NCBI GenBank assembly: GCA_030630445.1 | Contig: DAOVNC010000225.1 | Coordinates: 1-6,277 of the forward strand | From: Kiritimatiellales bacterium | GTDB taxonomy: Bacteria > Verrucomicrobiota > Kiritimatiellia > Kiritimatiellales > Pontiellaceae | DNA length: 6,277 bases | Direction of reading: 5' to 3' | In this document: in pieces, positions 1-5,952 of the stretch | How positions within the stretch are numbered: position 1 is the stretch's first letter | Layout of the letters: each line of letters opens with the position of its first letter | Notes under the pieces: model-generated | What the model was told of the DNA's origin: nothing | The model's input: the letters and a program-made list of their open reading frames with translations, nothing else | Database searches by the model: none | Translations under genes and position numbers: made by a program

Positions 1-111
1 GCCGCTTGGGCCGTATCAAGCAACGAGAGGCAAAGAGGCGTCGATTGGCAGTTCACCATTGAGGATGCACGTCATAAACTGAAATCGCTATATCCTAATA
101 TTATAGTTTGA
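1..111 (+). pseudogene. C-terminal end of a probable IS630-family transposase (cut by window start)
   Basis: An open frame runs from the first base to TGA at 109-111 and encodes 36 residues. The tail contains VDWQFTIEDARHKLKSLYP. A W-x-F-T-x-x-D-A-R-x-K-L-K-x-L-Y-P ending is what I remember for the C-terminus of IS630-type DDE transposases, which cut and paste DNA at TA targets. The DDE catalytic residues would lie upstream of the window, so activity cannot be judged and the gene may be intact. No terminal inverted repeat was identified after the stop codon. The family assignment rests on recalled similarity of a short tail and is moderate. The gene is unrelated in function to the surface-protein genes that follow, and it marks the left edge as a mobile-element boundary. 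Confidence 0.55.
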
Positions 112-181
112 CGATGCACTAGCCCTTCCGGGGGTTTTAATTGCCGACCCGATTTCAAATGCTAGCTTGTCCATATATTGC

Positions 182-243
182 TACCGGAATCCTCAACGTC
201 GAGGGGTAGGGAAGAAACATAAAATGCAGGATGAGCCTGCATT
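182..243 (+). promoter_or_regulatory. Structured 5' leader with two stem-loops before the PEP-CTERM gene
   Basis: Two inverted repeats lie between the transposase tail and the first surface-protein gene. The stronger has perfect 8-bp arms, AATGCAGG at 223-230 and CCTGCATT at 236-243, around a 5-nt loop, and ends 7 nt before the GGAG at 251-254. The weaker pairs TACC (182-185) and CCTC (191-194) with GAGG (201-204) and GGTA (205-208), with a 5-nt bulge. The position next to the ribosome binding site suggests mRNA protection or translational control, but this is inference. No T-tract follows, so an intrinsic terminator is unlikely. No convincing -35/-10 pair was found in 112-261. Confidence 0.4.
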
Positions 244-248
244 GTAAA

Positions 249-254
249 AAGGAG
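249..254 (+). promoter_or_regulatory. Ribosome binding site of the PEP-CTERM gene
   Basis: AAGGAG lies 7 nt before the ATG at 262. It is a strong Shine-Dalgarno match and fixes the start, which also places a complete signal peptide at the N-terminus. Confidence 0.85.
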
Positions 255-261
255 AAGCAGC

Positions 262-1284
262 ATGAAACAAGCAGTAAAACTTAGCGTAGTCGTTGCCTTT
301 GCCATTGCAATAGGAGCCTCATCCGTCTTGGCGGAAACATTCACATGGGACGGTGGAGTTGGCAATTGGAGCGATTCGACATGGAACAGTGGCGGAGCAG
401 CTCCTGCTGTAGACCGCATAGTAGATGACATCGTCATCAATGCAGGGACGGTTGGCTACACAGGTTACAGCAGAATGGACGATAACGCCTCGCTTACAGT
501 CAGTGGTACCGGCGTTTTGAACAAAGGCTGGTCTAATGATGGTGGCGAGTGGATCAAGGGCACGACGGAACTCCAGGGAGGAACAACCACTTGGGAAAAT
601 AACCGTTTCCATCTGCAGGGAGATCTAAACATTAGTGGCGGGGTCAATACGTACTATTCCCACCAGTATTGGAGTCTCGGACGGCAGGATTCCGGCACAG
701 GTCACCTGACCATCAGTGGTGGGACTACAACGATCCGAACAGACATCGCCACCGTCATTGGCGGCTATCAGGGCAATGGCCTTCTGGATATGACGGGCGG
801 CACCTTGAGTATTGTTGGTGCTCTCTGGATTGCTGACCAAGGCGATATCACCATTAACCACTCGGGTGGATCCATTATTAGTTTAAATGCGATTATGGGC
901 AACAACCACAACAATGATACGACCGACTCCTACTACAACCTTTCCGGAACCGGCGACTTGTCGTTGACCGGAACTCTCACCCTTGGTCATGCAGGGCAAA
1001 CGCCCATCAACAACGTCTTCACGATGGATGGCGGAACAATGAGTGCGGCAGGAATTGACCATGTTGATGGAGAGTTCGTGTTCAACGGTGGCGTTTTGAC
1101 CCTTGACGGCGATGTGTCGGACACCATCCTTGGCGAAACATGGTTCATTGCCGCGGCTGGTACCACAGCGTCCTATGATATAGGCACCGATACTACGACT
1201 GTAATTCCTGAACCTGCTAAGTTGGGCATGATTGCTGTGTTTGGCGGAGGACTGCTGTTTATCCGCAGGCGACTGCTAATTTAG
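262..1284 (+). CDS. Secreted beta-solenoid protein with PEP-CTERM sorting tail
   Basis: This 340-residue protein has a Sec signal peptide (residues 1-24, Lys2/Lys6, hydrophobic core, cleavage after VLA). The mature part opens with an aromatic block, FTWDGG...NWSDSTW. It continues as Gly/Thr/Ser/Asn-rich repeats with recurring GG turns near residues 127, 154, 180, 203, 258 and 277 (for example LTISGG, DMTGGTL, TMDGGTM), as in autotransporter-like right-handed beta-helices. The C-terminus is a canonical PEP-CTERM signal: VIPEP at 314-318, a hydrophobic segment at 321-334, and an RRR cluster at 335-337. In known systems exosortase cleaves this tail and the protein goes to the surface or an exopolysaccharide matrix. 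No catalytic motif is seen, so a structural or adhesive role is inferred. Residues 26-310 are paralogous to the solenoid of the next gene. Confidence 0.9.
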   Translation: MKQAVKLSVVVAFAIAIGASSVLAETFTWDGGVGNWSDSTWNSGGAAPAVDRIVDDIVINAGTVGYTGYSRMDDNASLTVSGTGVLNKGWSNDGGEWIKGTTELQGGTTTWENNRFHLQGDLNISGGVNTYYSHQYWSLGRQDSGTGHLTISGGTTTIRTDIATVIGGYQGNGLLDMTGGTLSIVGALWIADQGDITINHSGGSIISLNAIMGNNHNNDTTDSYYNLSGTGDLSLTGTLTLGHAGQTPINNVFTMDGGTMSAAGIDHVDGEFVFNGGVLTLDGDVSDTILGETWFIAAAGTTASYDIGTDTTTVIPEPAKLGMIAVFGGGLLFIRRRLLI

Positions 1285-1311
1285 GATATGTGTGCGCCGA
1301 CTGTAAATGAT

Positions 1312-1343
1312 CTGCCGGAGTCCATTCCATGGAACCCCGGCAG
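1312..1343 (+). terminator. Hairpin terminator candidate after the PEP-CTERM gene
   Basis: CTGCCGG (1312-1318) pairs with CCGGCAG (1337-1343). The inner part continues the stem through GT/AC and CCA/TGG with one mismatch and one bulge, closing on a 5-nt loop at 1325-1329. The 3' flank GTTGTTTG is only moderately T-rich. The hairpin starts 27 nt after the stop codon and is separated from the next start by about 70 nt, which suggests the two surface genes are separate transcription units or are partly uncoupled. Confidence 0.6.
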
Positions 1344-1400
1344 GTTGTTTGCGTGGTTTCGGCGGGTCATGGAATAGATTGACAGAAACCATACAAGAAC

Positions 1401-1407
1401 AGGGAGA
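1401..1407 (+). promoter_or_regulatory. Ribosome binding site of the jelly-roll/solenoid gene
   Basis: AGGGAGA, with its GGAG core at 1403-1406, lies 6 nt before the ATG at 1413. It supports this start, which gives a clean signal peptide. Confidence 0.8.
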
Positions 1408-1412
1408 ATAAA

Positions 1413-3227
1413 ATGAAAACATTAAATAAAAAGCTGGCGGCACTTGCTGCGATTTTATTCGCGCTCACCACTGTGCACGGTGCCGTAACTTATAATTTCG
1501 ACGATGGCACAATGCAGGGGTGGGTCAATACAGTGGAGGGCGGTGTGGCTAGCAACCCGTCCCATTTCTCCGCTCGCGAGGATCAGGGTAGAGGTGGTGG
1601 TCACTCCCCGACCTATTCGCTCTTGCACGACGGCGATGGCACTTGGCTGGATGGCCGCGATGCCGCCCACGATACGTTGGTGGTCAGCTCGCCCGCATTC
1701 ACTTTGGCCGGAACGGAAGAAATCTCGTTTTATTTGCTCGGAGGTACCGGAGATACCTCTGCCACACCGACAAGCCGCGAGACACTGCCTACTACGAGCG
1801 CGAATCCCGGAATCATGGGCGTCGCCCTCCGCCGGGTCAGCGATGGCGCCTACCTGCTTTACGATCACCGTGATACGGGAAACCAATATTCCAATTGGGA
1901 GAAACAGGGTTGGACAACCAATGAAGTCGCAGCGGCCATTGCCGGAGATGCCCCCGGCGAAACCTACCAACTCGATTACATCGACCAACAAGATACCAGC
2001 TGGGGATGGACCATCCTCGACACAGTGAGCATTGCAGCACCCGTGAATTCGTACACATGGGTCGGAGGGGATGACGCATGGGATAATGCGGCCAGTTGGG
2101 ATGTCGGCATGGTTCCCGGCCTGAATCCCATTGACAAACCCGTAACAATCGCCACGGGGGTCGCCAGCATCGGCAGCATCGGCAGCAACGACATCAATGT
2201 TGATTCTTTGCTGACGATTTCCGGCAACGGAGGAATCAATAAAACCGGGACAGGCGGGTATAACACGATTAATGCAGGGGGATTGGTGGATCTCCAAGGG
2301 GGAGCAACGATCTGGACCAATAGCCGTTTCTACATCAAGGGAACCACCGAAAATGGTTCCGGTGAGCTCCGGATCAGCGGCGGGAACAACCTCTTCAGCT
2401 CTTCCGGATACTTCAGCGTAGGCCGGCAGACCGATGGTATAGGCCTTCTGACAATCAGCGGTGGAGACACGACTGTTTCGGCCGGGACTGCGGCGATCTT
2501 CGGTGGTTATCAAGGTGATGGCCAGGTCGACATGACCGGCGGAACGTTGACCATCGCCGGCCCGTTATGGATTGCCGACCAAGGCGATGCCCTTATCAAC
2601 CACTCGGGCGGAGATTTTGTTGCGGATGATATTTTCATGGGCAACAACAACGGCAATGGTGCGACCGATTCGTATTACAATCTTTCGGGAACCGCCGACT
2701 TGTATTTGAATGGCGGCCTCACACTTGGCAACGGGACTCAAACGCCCGAAAACAATGTCTTCACAATGGATGGAGGCACAATGAGCGTTACAGGGATCAC
2801 CCAGGTGGCCGGAGAGTTCGTCTTCAATGAAGGCAAGTTGACCCTTCGCGATACCGATGTGTCGGACACGATTCTCGGCGAAACATGGTTCATCGAGGCT
2901 GCTGGAACAACGGCGTTCTTCGACGGCACCGATACCATCGTTGCGTCGGCTTCGGCGACAGAGCCCGCCACGATTGTTGGCATTTCCTACATTTCTGGAA
3001 GCAATACCATGAGAATGGTCATTGACGCGCCATCTGCGCTGGTCAACTACCATCCTCTGGGTACTGCGAATCTGGTGGTGCCCGCATGGACTGGCGTTCC
3101 CCATTCGGATGACGGGGTGAATGCCTTTATGGTCACCGATCTCTCCTATTCCACAACGGACGGAAGCAATGTAGTGATTTATGTGGAAGCCAACGATGCT
3201 GTACAGTTCTTCGGTATCGGACAGTAG
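1413..3227 (+). CDS. Secreted jelly-roll plus beta-solenoid surface protein
   Basis: This 604-residue protein is unnamed. Residues 1-23 are a Sec signal peptide (MKTLNKK, then an Ala/Leu core, cleavage near VHG). Residues about 27-210 form a jelly-roll-like domain beginning YNFDDGTMQGW, with SLLHDGDGTWLDGRD, FYLLGGTGDT and GVALRRVSDG motifs. It resembles carbohydrate-binding or LamG/MAM-type sandwiches, a judgement made by appearance only. Residues about 213-515 are a Gly/Thr-rich beta-solenoid starting YTWVGGDDAWDNAASWD, closely paralogous to the preceding PEP-CTERM protein (shared ALWIADQGD/PLWIADQGD, TDSYYNLSGT and DVSDTILGETWFI segments). Residues about 517-604 are a separate domain ending VQFFGIGQ, which replaces the PEP-CTERM tail. 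There is no transmembrane anchor or catalytic motif. Binding or scaffolding outside the cell is inferred. A second copy of the first two domains lies downstream, fused to a GDPD. Confidence 0.9.
   Translation: MKTLNKKLAALAAILFALTTVHGAVTYNFDDGTMQGWVNTVEGGVASNPSHFSAREDQGRGGGHSPTYSLLHDGDGTWLDGRDAAHDTLVVSSPAFTLAGTEEISFYLLGGTGDTSATPTSRETLPTTSANPGIMGVALRRVSDGAYLLYDHRDTGNQYSNWEKQGWTTNEVAAAIAGDAPGETYQLDYIDQQDTSWGWTILDTVSIAAPVNSYTWVGGDDAWDNAASWDVGMVPGLNPIDKPVTIATGVASIGSIGSNDINVDSLLTISGNGGINKTGTGGYNTINAGGLVDLQGGATIWTNSRFYIKGTTENGSGELRISGGNNLFSSSGYFSVGRQTDGIGLLTISGGDTTVSAGTAAIFGGYQGDGQVDMTGGTLTIAGPLWIADQGDALINHSGGDFVADDIFMGNNNGNGATDSYYNLSGTADLYLNGGLTLGNGTQTPENNVFTMDGGTMSVTGITQVAGEFVFNEGKLTLRDTDVSDTILGETWFIEAAGTTAFFDGTDTIVASASATEPATIVGISYISGSNTMRMVIDAPSALVNYHPLGTANLVVPAWTGVPHSDDGVNAFMVTDLSYSTTDGSNVVIYVEANDAVQFFGIGQ
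1495..2570 (+). repeat. Jelly-roll/solenoid cassette, copy A (paralogous to 4515-5578)
   Basis: This stretch is colinear with 4515-5578, codon for codon over long runs. A 23-nt block is identical between the copies (1824-1846 and 4860-4882), and a 17-nt block around GCATGGGATAATGCGGC is also shared. Many other positions differ, mostly as synonymous or conservative changes, so the duplication is old rather than a recent assembly artefact. The solenoid half (from about 2047) is also homologous at protein level to 334-1190. Confidence 0.85.
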
Positions 3228-3243
3228 TGGAGACGGAAGACTA

Positions 3244-3273
3244 TGATTGAAAAGCCGAAAGGCATTTCAATCA
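3244..3273 (+). terminator. Strong stem-loop with GAAA tetraloop after the jelly-roll/solenoid gene
   Basis: TGATTGAAA (3244-3252) pairs perfectly with TTTCAATCA (3265-3273). Inside, after one A/A mismatch, GCC pairs with GGC across a GAAA tetraloop (3257-3260), which is a stable GNRA loop. The hairpin starts 16 nt after the TAG stop. No T-tract follows directly, so it may be a 3'-end protecting structure acting with the terminator hairpin just downstream. An in-frame ATG at 3243 lies inside this structure and is not considered a gene start. Confidence 0.6.
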
Positions 3274-3280
3274 GGAAGAC

Positions 3281-3320
3281 GACAAGCCAACCGCTGGTGG
3301 AAGCGGTTGGTTTGTCTTCG
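3281..3320 (+). terminator. Rho-independent terminator candidate
   Basis: GACAAGCCAACCGCT (3281-3295) pairs with AGCGGTTGGTTTGTC (3302-3316). This gives a 15-bp stem with a single G-T wobble and a 6-nt loop. The T-rich descending arm TTTGTCTT serves as a short, imperfect U-tract. It very likely ends transcription of the 1413-3227 gene. The remaining 140 nt before the GDPD gene show no clear promoter by eye. Confidence 0.7.
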
Positions 3321-3449
3321 TACAGGCTAGGGCAATCCTATGCGGAATCCATGACTCCGATCGAAGTAGCGACATCATTTATGGTGTTTCCTGAGCGGCT
3401 GGTGTTTTGTTGCCGGTGGCGCAGAGTCCAAGCATTGAACCATTAACCC

Positions 3450-3454
3450 GAGGA
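3450..3454 (+). promoter_or_regulatory. Ribosome binding site deciding the GDPD start
   Basis: GAGGA lies 6 nt before the ATG at 3461. An earlier in-frame ATG at 3407 has no comparable purine-rich site and would add 18 residues that do not look like a signal peptide, so 3461 is chosen. Confidence 0.65.
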
Positions 3455-3460
3455 CAGCAC

Positions 3461-4510
3461 ATGAAAATATATTTTGCACAAACACGGACGGCTCCCTCTT
3501 TGCGTCGACTTGAAGGCGATTTCCTGCCCAACAACCCATCGTGTACCCGTGGTCGACACATCTTTGATCGGGGGAAGCGGCTGGGGCTATTGGCCTTCCT
3601 ATGCGTTCTTTCTCTGGCTCCGCAATCACCCGGAGCCATTGATCGCGTTGCCGTCTATAACCAGGTCGACCCCTCCTACGTCATGGTGGCGGCGCACCGC
3701 TGCGGCTACATGTCGAACGGGGCGAAAACCCACCCGGAGAACTCTTTGTCCGCCGCGCTGAACACGATTAGTCTCGGCGCTGATATTCTCGAAACCGATG
3801 TAATGATGACTTTGGATGGTATCCCCGTCCTGATGCACGATTCCACGGTGAACCGCACCACCACGGGAAGTGGTTCCGTATCCGATATGACTCTCTCAGA
3901 GATCAAGGTGCTCTACCTTCTGGGGCCGGATGGGACCCCCTCCACCGAACGGGTTCCTACCCTTGAGGAACTCATGACCGAGGCCAAGGACAAGATTTTT
4001 GTGAACTTGGATAAGGTGGATATCAACAACACCGCCCTTCGGGATGCGTGCATGGTTGTTCTTCTGGCCACCGATACTGTTGATCAAGCGATTTTTAAAG
4101 GGGGTGCCAGCGCGGCCCAGGTTGACGCCATGCGAATGGCCTACCCCGGCGAAACAATCCACTATATGCCGATTTTGTTCAACGCCTCGGAGGAGACCAC
4201 CGTCGATACCCTCGATTCTCACACGCCAGCATCGATTGAATTGGTCTTCAATAGTTCGTCCACCCCCATGTTGAGTGCGGCCTCGGTCGCCAAAGCCGCA
4301 GAGACCGATACCCATATCTTCATCAATTCGCTGTGGGGGAGTATCTGCGCCGACCACCACGATGCGATTGCCCTCGCCGGCGACCCGGACGGCTCTTGGG
4401 GATGGTTGGTCGACAAAGGAGCCACCATCATCCAAACCGATAATGCATCCACAGATGCTTTCCTACCTTTATTCGCGCGGCCTACGGGGAAACACGCCCG
4501 CCGCAACTAG
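3461..4510 (+). CDS. Secreted glycerophosphodiester phosphodiesterase (GDPD), 5' part of a frameshifted fusion gene
   Basis: As read, this is 349 residues. GDPDs hydrolyse glycerophosphodiesters to glycerol-3-phosphate and an alcohol on a metal-dependent TIM barrel. Family motifs are in order: His79-Arg80 in AAHRCG, PENS at 92-95 with Glu93, Glu111-Thr-Asp113, His126 in VLMHDSTVNRTT, FVNLDKVD near 180-187, and GWLVDKGATIIQTDN at 314-328. The catalytic set looks complete. A hydrophobic signal core lies at 41-52 after an unusually long basic N-region of about 40 residues, with likely cleavage near 59, so the enzyme is probably exported. The family normally ends with a helix such as LLxYLxxRGL right after IIQTDxP. 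Here the frame gives TDAFLPLFARPTGKHARRN instead, while MLSYLYSRGL is encoded in another frame at 4455. A frameshift near 4445 therefore replaces the true C-terminus and cuts off the downstream domains. Activity of the shortened enzyme is uncertain. Confidence 0.88.
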   Translation: MKIYFAQTRTAPSLRRLEGDFLPNNPSCTRGRHIFDRGKRLGLLAFLCVLSLAPQSPGAIDRVAVYNQVDPSYVMVAAHRCGYMSNGAKTHPENSLSAALNTISLGADILETDVMMTLDGIPVLMHDSTVNRTTTGSGSVSDMTLSEIKVLYLLGPDGTPSTERVPTLEELMTEAKDKIFVNLDKVDINNTALRDACMVVLLATDTVDQAIFKGGASAAQVDAMRMAYPGETIHYMPILFNASEETTVDTLDSHTPASIELVFNSSSTPMLSAASVAKAAETDTHIFINSLWGSICADHHDAIALAGDPDGSWGWLVDKGATIIQTDNASTDAFLPLFARPTGKHARRN

Positions 4511-5648
4511 CTTTAGCTTCGATTTCGACGATGGCACGATGCAGGAGTGGACCAATACGCTCACCGGAGGCGCGGTGGCTACCAATCCGACTCACTTCGC
4601 GGCTCAGACGGATCAGGGGAAAGGCGGAGGCCATACCCCGGACTATTCTCTTCTGCATGACGGCGGTGGTAGTTGGCTCGATGGTCGGGATGTTGCCCAT
4701 GATACTTTGGTTGCTAGCTCACCCCCGTTCGTTTTAAGCAAGAGTAAGGTTTATTCGCTCTCATTCTATTTGCTCGGAGGCACTGGAAATACAAACGCCG
4801 CACCGGAAAGTCTCTCCACCCTGTCCGCTACCACCTCGGAGAGTGGCTTCATGGGGGTTGCCCTCCGCCGGGTCAGCGATGGGGTCTATCTGCTTCGCGA
4901 CCATCGGGATACCACTGCTCAATATACAGCTTGGGAACAACAGGGGTGGCTCCCGACCGAAATCGCCGCTGCAACCGCTGGCGACGCTCTTGATGAAACC
5001 TATCAACTCGATTTCATCGACCAGTTCCACGGGGGTTGGGGATGGACCATACTCGACACGGTGGTTCTTTCGGAGATAAGAGAAGCCAACTGGATCGGTG
5101 GAGACGCTGCATGGGATAATGCGGCAAGTTGGGATGTCGGCGTATCACCTAGCCTGAATCCCCTTGTTCTAGACACGGTATCGATCGCTTCCGGCATAGC
5201 GGGGATCGGCAATGTTCAGGTTAATATTAATAGTTTGCTCGTGATCTCCGGTAGCGGAGGGGTGAGTAAAAGCGAGACTTCGCATAGTGACTCGATCAAT
5301 GCTGGAGGCCTGCTGGATCTCCAGAGTGGAACGACCCGTTGGGGTGAGCAGCGCTTTTACATCAAGGGAACCACTAGCAGCGGCTCCGGTGAATTGAAAA
5401 TCAGCGGTGGAATCAACACGTTCACTTCATTGCAGTACTTTAGTGTTGGCCGAGAGAGCGATGGCGTAGGTCTGCTGACGATAAGCGGCGGGGACACGGT
5501 GATCTCTTCCGGTACCGCAACGATCTTCGGTGGTTACAAAGGTGCTGGCCAAGTGGAAATGACCGGGGGAACCTTGACCAGCAAAGCGCCGAAGAAATGG
5601 AGGTGCTCTTCACCTTCCTCGCCGAACGGTACGAACGCCGCAGCCTGA
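4446..5648 (+). pseudogene. Frameshifted and truncated 3' part of the GDPD fusion: jelly-roll plus partial beta-solenoid
   Basis: The frame opens with HPQMLSYLYSRGLRGNTPA, which fits as the missing GDPD C-terminal helix and linker, then runs into FSFDFDDGTMQEW. The jelly-roll-like domain (about 4512-5085) carries SLLHDGGGSWLDGRD, FYLLGGTGNT and GVALRRVSDG. The solenoid (about 5086-5578) begins NWIGGDAAWDNAASWD. Both parallel the 1413-3227 protein. Homology stops abruptly after EMTGGTLT at about 5578, where copy A continues IAGPLWIADQGD. The last 22 residues to the TGA at 5646-5648 are istB DNA read out of frame. There is no signal peptide or ribosome binding site, and an ATG at 4455 lies inside the GDPD helix, so independent expression is unlikely. 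The second half of the solenoid and any C-terminal domain are lost. Confidence 0.85.
4515..5578 (+). repeat. Jelly-roll/solenoid cassette, copy B (paralogous to 1495-2570)
   Basis: This is the second, truncated copy of the two-domain cassette. It follows copy A without gross rearrangement until about 5578, where it is replaced by insertion-sequence DNA. Copies A and B lie in the same orientation about 3 kb apart, so homologous recombination between them could delete or duplicate the GDPD module. Confidence 0.85.
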
Positions 5649-5812
5649 TGATCACGAGCAACCTCGTCTTCAGTCAATGGGATCGCATCTTCAAAAATGC
5701 CATGACCACCGCCGCAGCCATTGATCGCCTCGTCCATCATTCCACCATATTGGAACTGACCAACGAAAGCTTTCGAATGAAGGCAGCCGAAGGGAAACTT
5801 AAGAAGAATTAA
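5579..5812 (+). pseudogene. istB: C-terminal fragment of IS21-family transposition helper ATPase IstB
   Basis: In this frame 77 residues run from QQSAEEMEVLFTFLAERYER to a TAA at 5810-5812. The order LFTFLAERYERRSLMITSNL, FSQWDRIF, MTTAAAIDRLVHHS and ILEL is diagnostic of the IstB C-terminal half: a sensor-1 Asn in TSN and an arginine-finger-like Arg in AIDR. IstB is the AAA+ ATPase that works with the transposase IstA to choose targets for IS21 elements. Family members are about 250 residues, so roughly the last third remains. The Walker A and B motifs and all of istA are missing. The fragment is fused directly to the broken solenoid gene and cannot be functional. The ATG at 5597 is an internal Met, not a real start. 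Confidence 0.9.
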
Positions 5813-5813
5813 T

Positions 5814-5852
5814 TCCTCCCCCTAGGGGGAGGAGGTAAGGGGCTTCGCCCCC
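5814..5852 (+). terminator. Palindrome and GC hairpin after istB
   Basis: TCCTCCCCCTAGGGGGAGGA (5814-5833) is a perfect 20-bp palindrome one base after the istB stop codon. Next comes GGGGC-TTC-GCCCC (5839-5851), a second compact hairpin. They lie inside the IS21 3' end and may stop transcription leaving the element, although no T-tract follows. A DNA-protein site is an alternative. Confidence 0.45.
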
Positions 5853-5891
5853 TCAACAGGAGACAAAACAAACCCCGAATAGACAACCGGA

Positions 5892-5952
5892 GTAATTGTC
5901 GTCAACCGGTAAGTGTAATTGTCGTTGAGGTGACTTTGTAATTGTCGTTGAC
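5892..5952 (+). repeat. Three 23-nt-spaced direct repeats at the IS21 right end
   Basis: GTAATTGTCGT occurs at 5892-5902, 5915-5925 and 5938-5948, with start-to-start spacing of exactly 23 nt both times. The last two copies extend to GTAATTGTCGTTGA. IS21-family elements carry multiple short repeated transposase-binding sites near their ends, so this is read as the right terminal region. The exact tip of the element and any target duplication could not be fixed, because the left end is deleted and no expected terminal CA is obvious right after the third copy. Confidence 0.75.

Larger units (their letters stand above)
5579..5952 (+). mobile_element. IS21-family insertion sequence remnant (right end only)
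   Basis: It consists of the istB 3' fragment, hairpins and terminal direct repeats. The left end, istA and about two thirds of istB are missing. The left boundary is the junction with the solenoid gene at about 5578. The right boundary is approximate, just after the third repeat. The remnant cannot move by itself. Confidence 0.8.

Noticed and set aside
122..138. Intrinsic terminator after the left-edge transposase (CCC-TTCC-GGG then TTTT)
   Set aside because: The stem has only three base pairs. The T-run is suggestive but the hairpin is too weak to call.
167..182. Sigma-54-type -24/-12 promoter before the PEP-CTERM gene
   Set aside because: TTGCT at 178-182 fits the -12 element, but the -24 element would be TTGTCC and lacks the nearly invariant GG.
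1379..1384. TTGACA as a -35 box for the gene at 1413
   Set aside because: A -10 element at the proper distance would fall on the ribosome binding site (GGGAGA), and there is no room for a transcription start.
1455..2513. Long open frame on the minus strand (352 codons)
   Set aside because: It lies wholly antisense to the well-supported jelly-roll/solenoid gene. Its translation is low-complexity Gly/Arg/Ile-rich text with no recognisable domain, as expected from the codon bias of the + strand gene.
2961..2985. PEP-CTERM signal in the jelly-roll/solenoid protein (ATEPATIVGIS)
   Set aside because: EPA-like text is present, but it is about 88 residues from the end and is not followed by a membrane helix and Arg cluster.
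3243..3446. Short + strand open frame of 67 codons between the surface gene and the GDPD gene
   Set aside because: Its ATG is inside a strong hairpin, the frame crosses the terminator stem, it has no ribosome binding site, and the peptide shows no family signal.
4275..4445. ATG at 4275 as the start of the second jelly-roll/solenoid protein
   Set aside because: The first 57 codons are the GDPD gene read in the wrong frame (Pro/Arg-rich nonsense). Real homology begins only near 4446.
4439..4460. Programmed ribosomal frameshift between the GDPD and jelly-roll parts
   Set aside because: There is no slippery heptamer, homopolymer run or obvious downstream pseudoknot. The gene is also truncated by IS21 DNA, so simple decay or a sequencing indel is more likely.
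5892..5948. CRISPR-like array
   Set aside because: There are only three 11-14-nt repeats with 9-12-nt gaps, directly next to istB. They fit insertion-sequence terminal binding sites.
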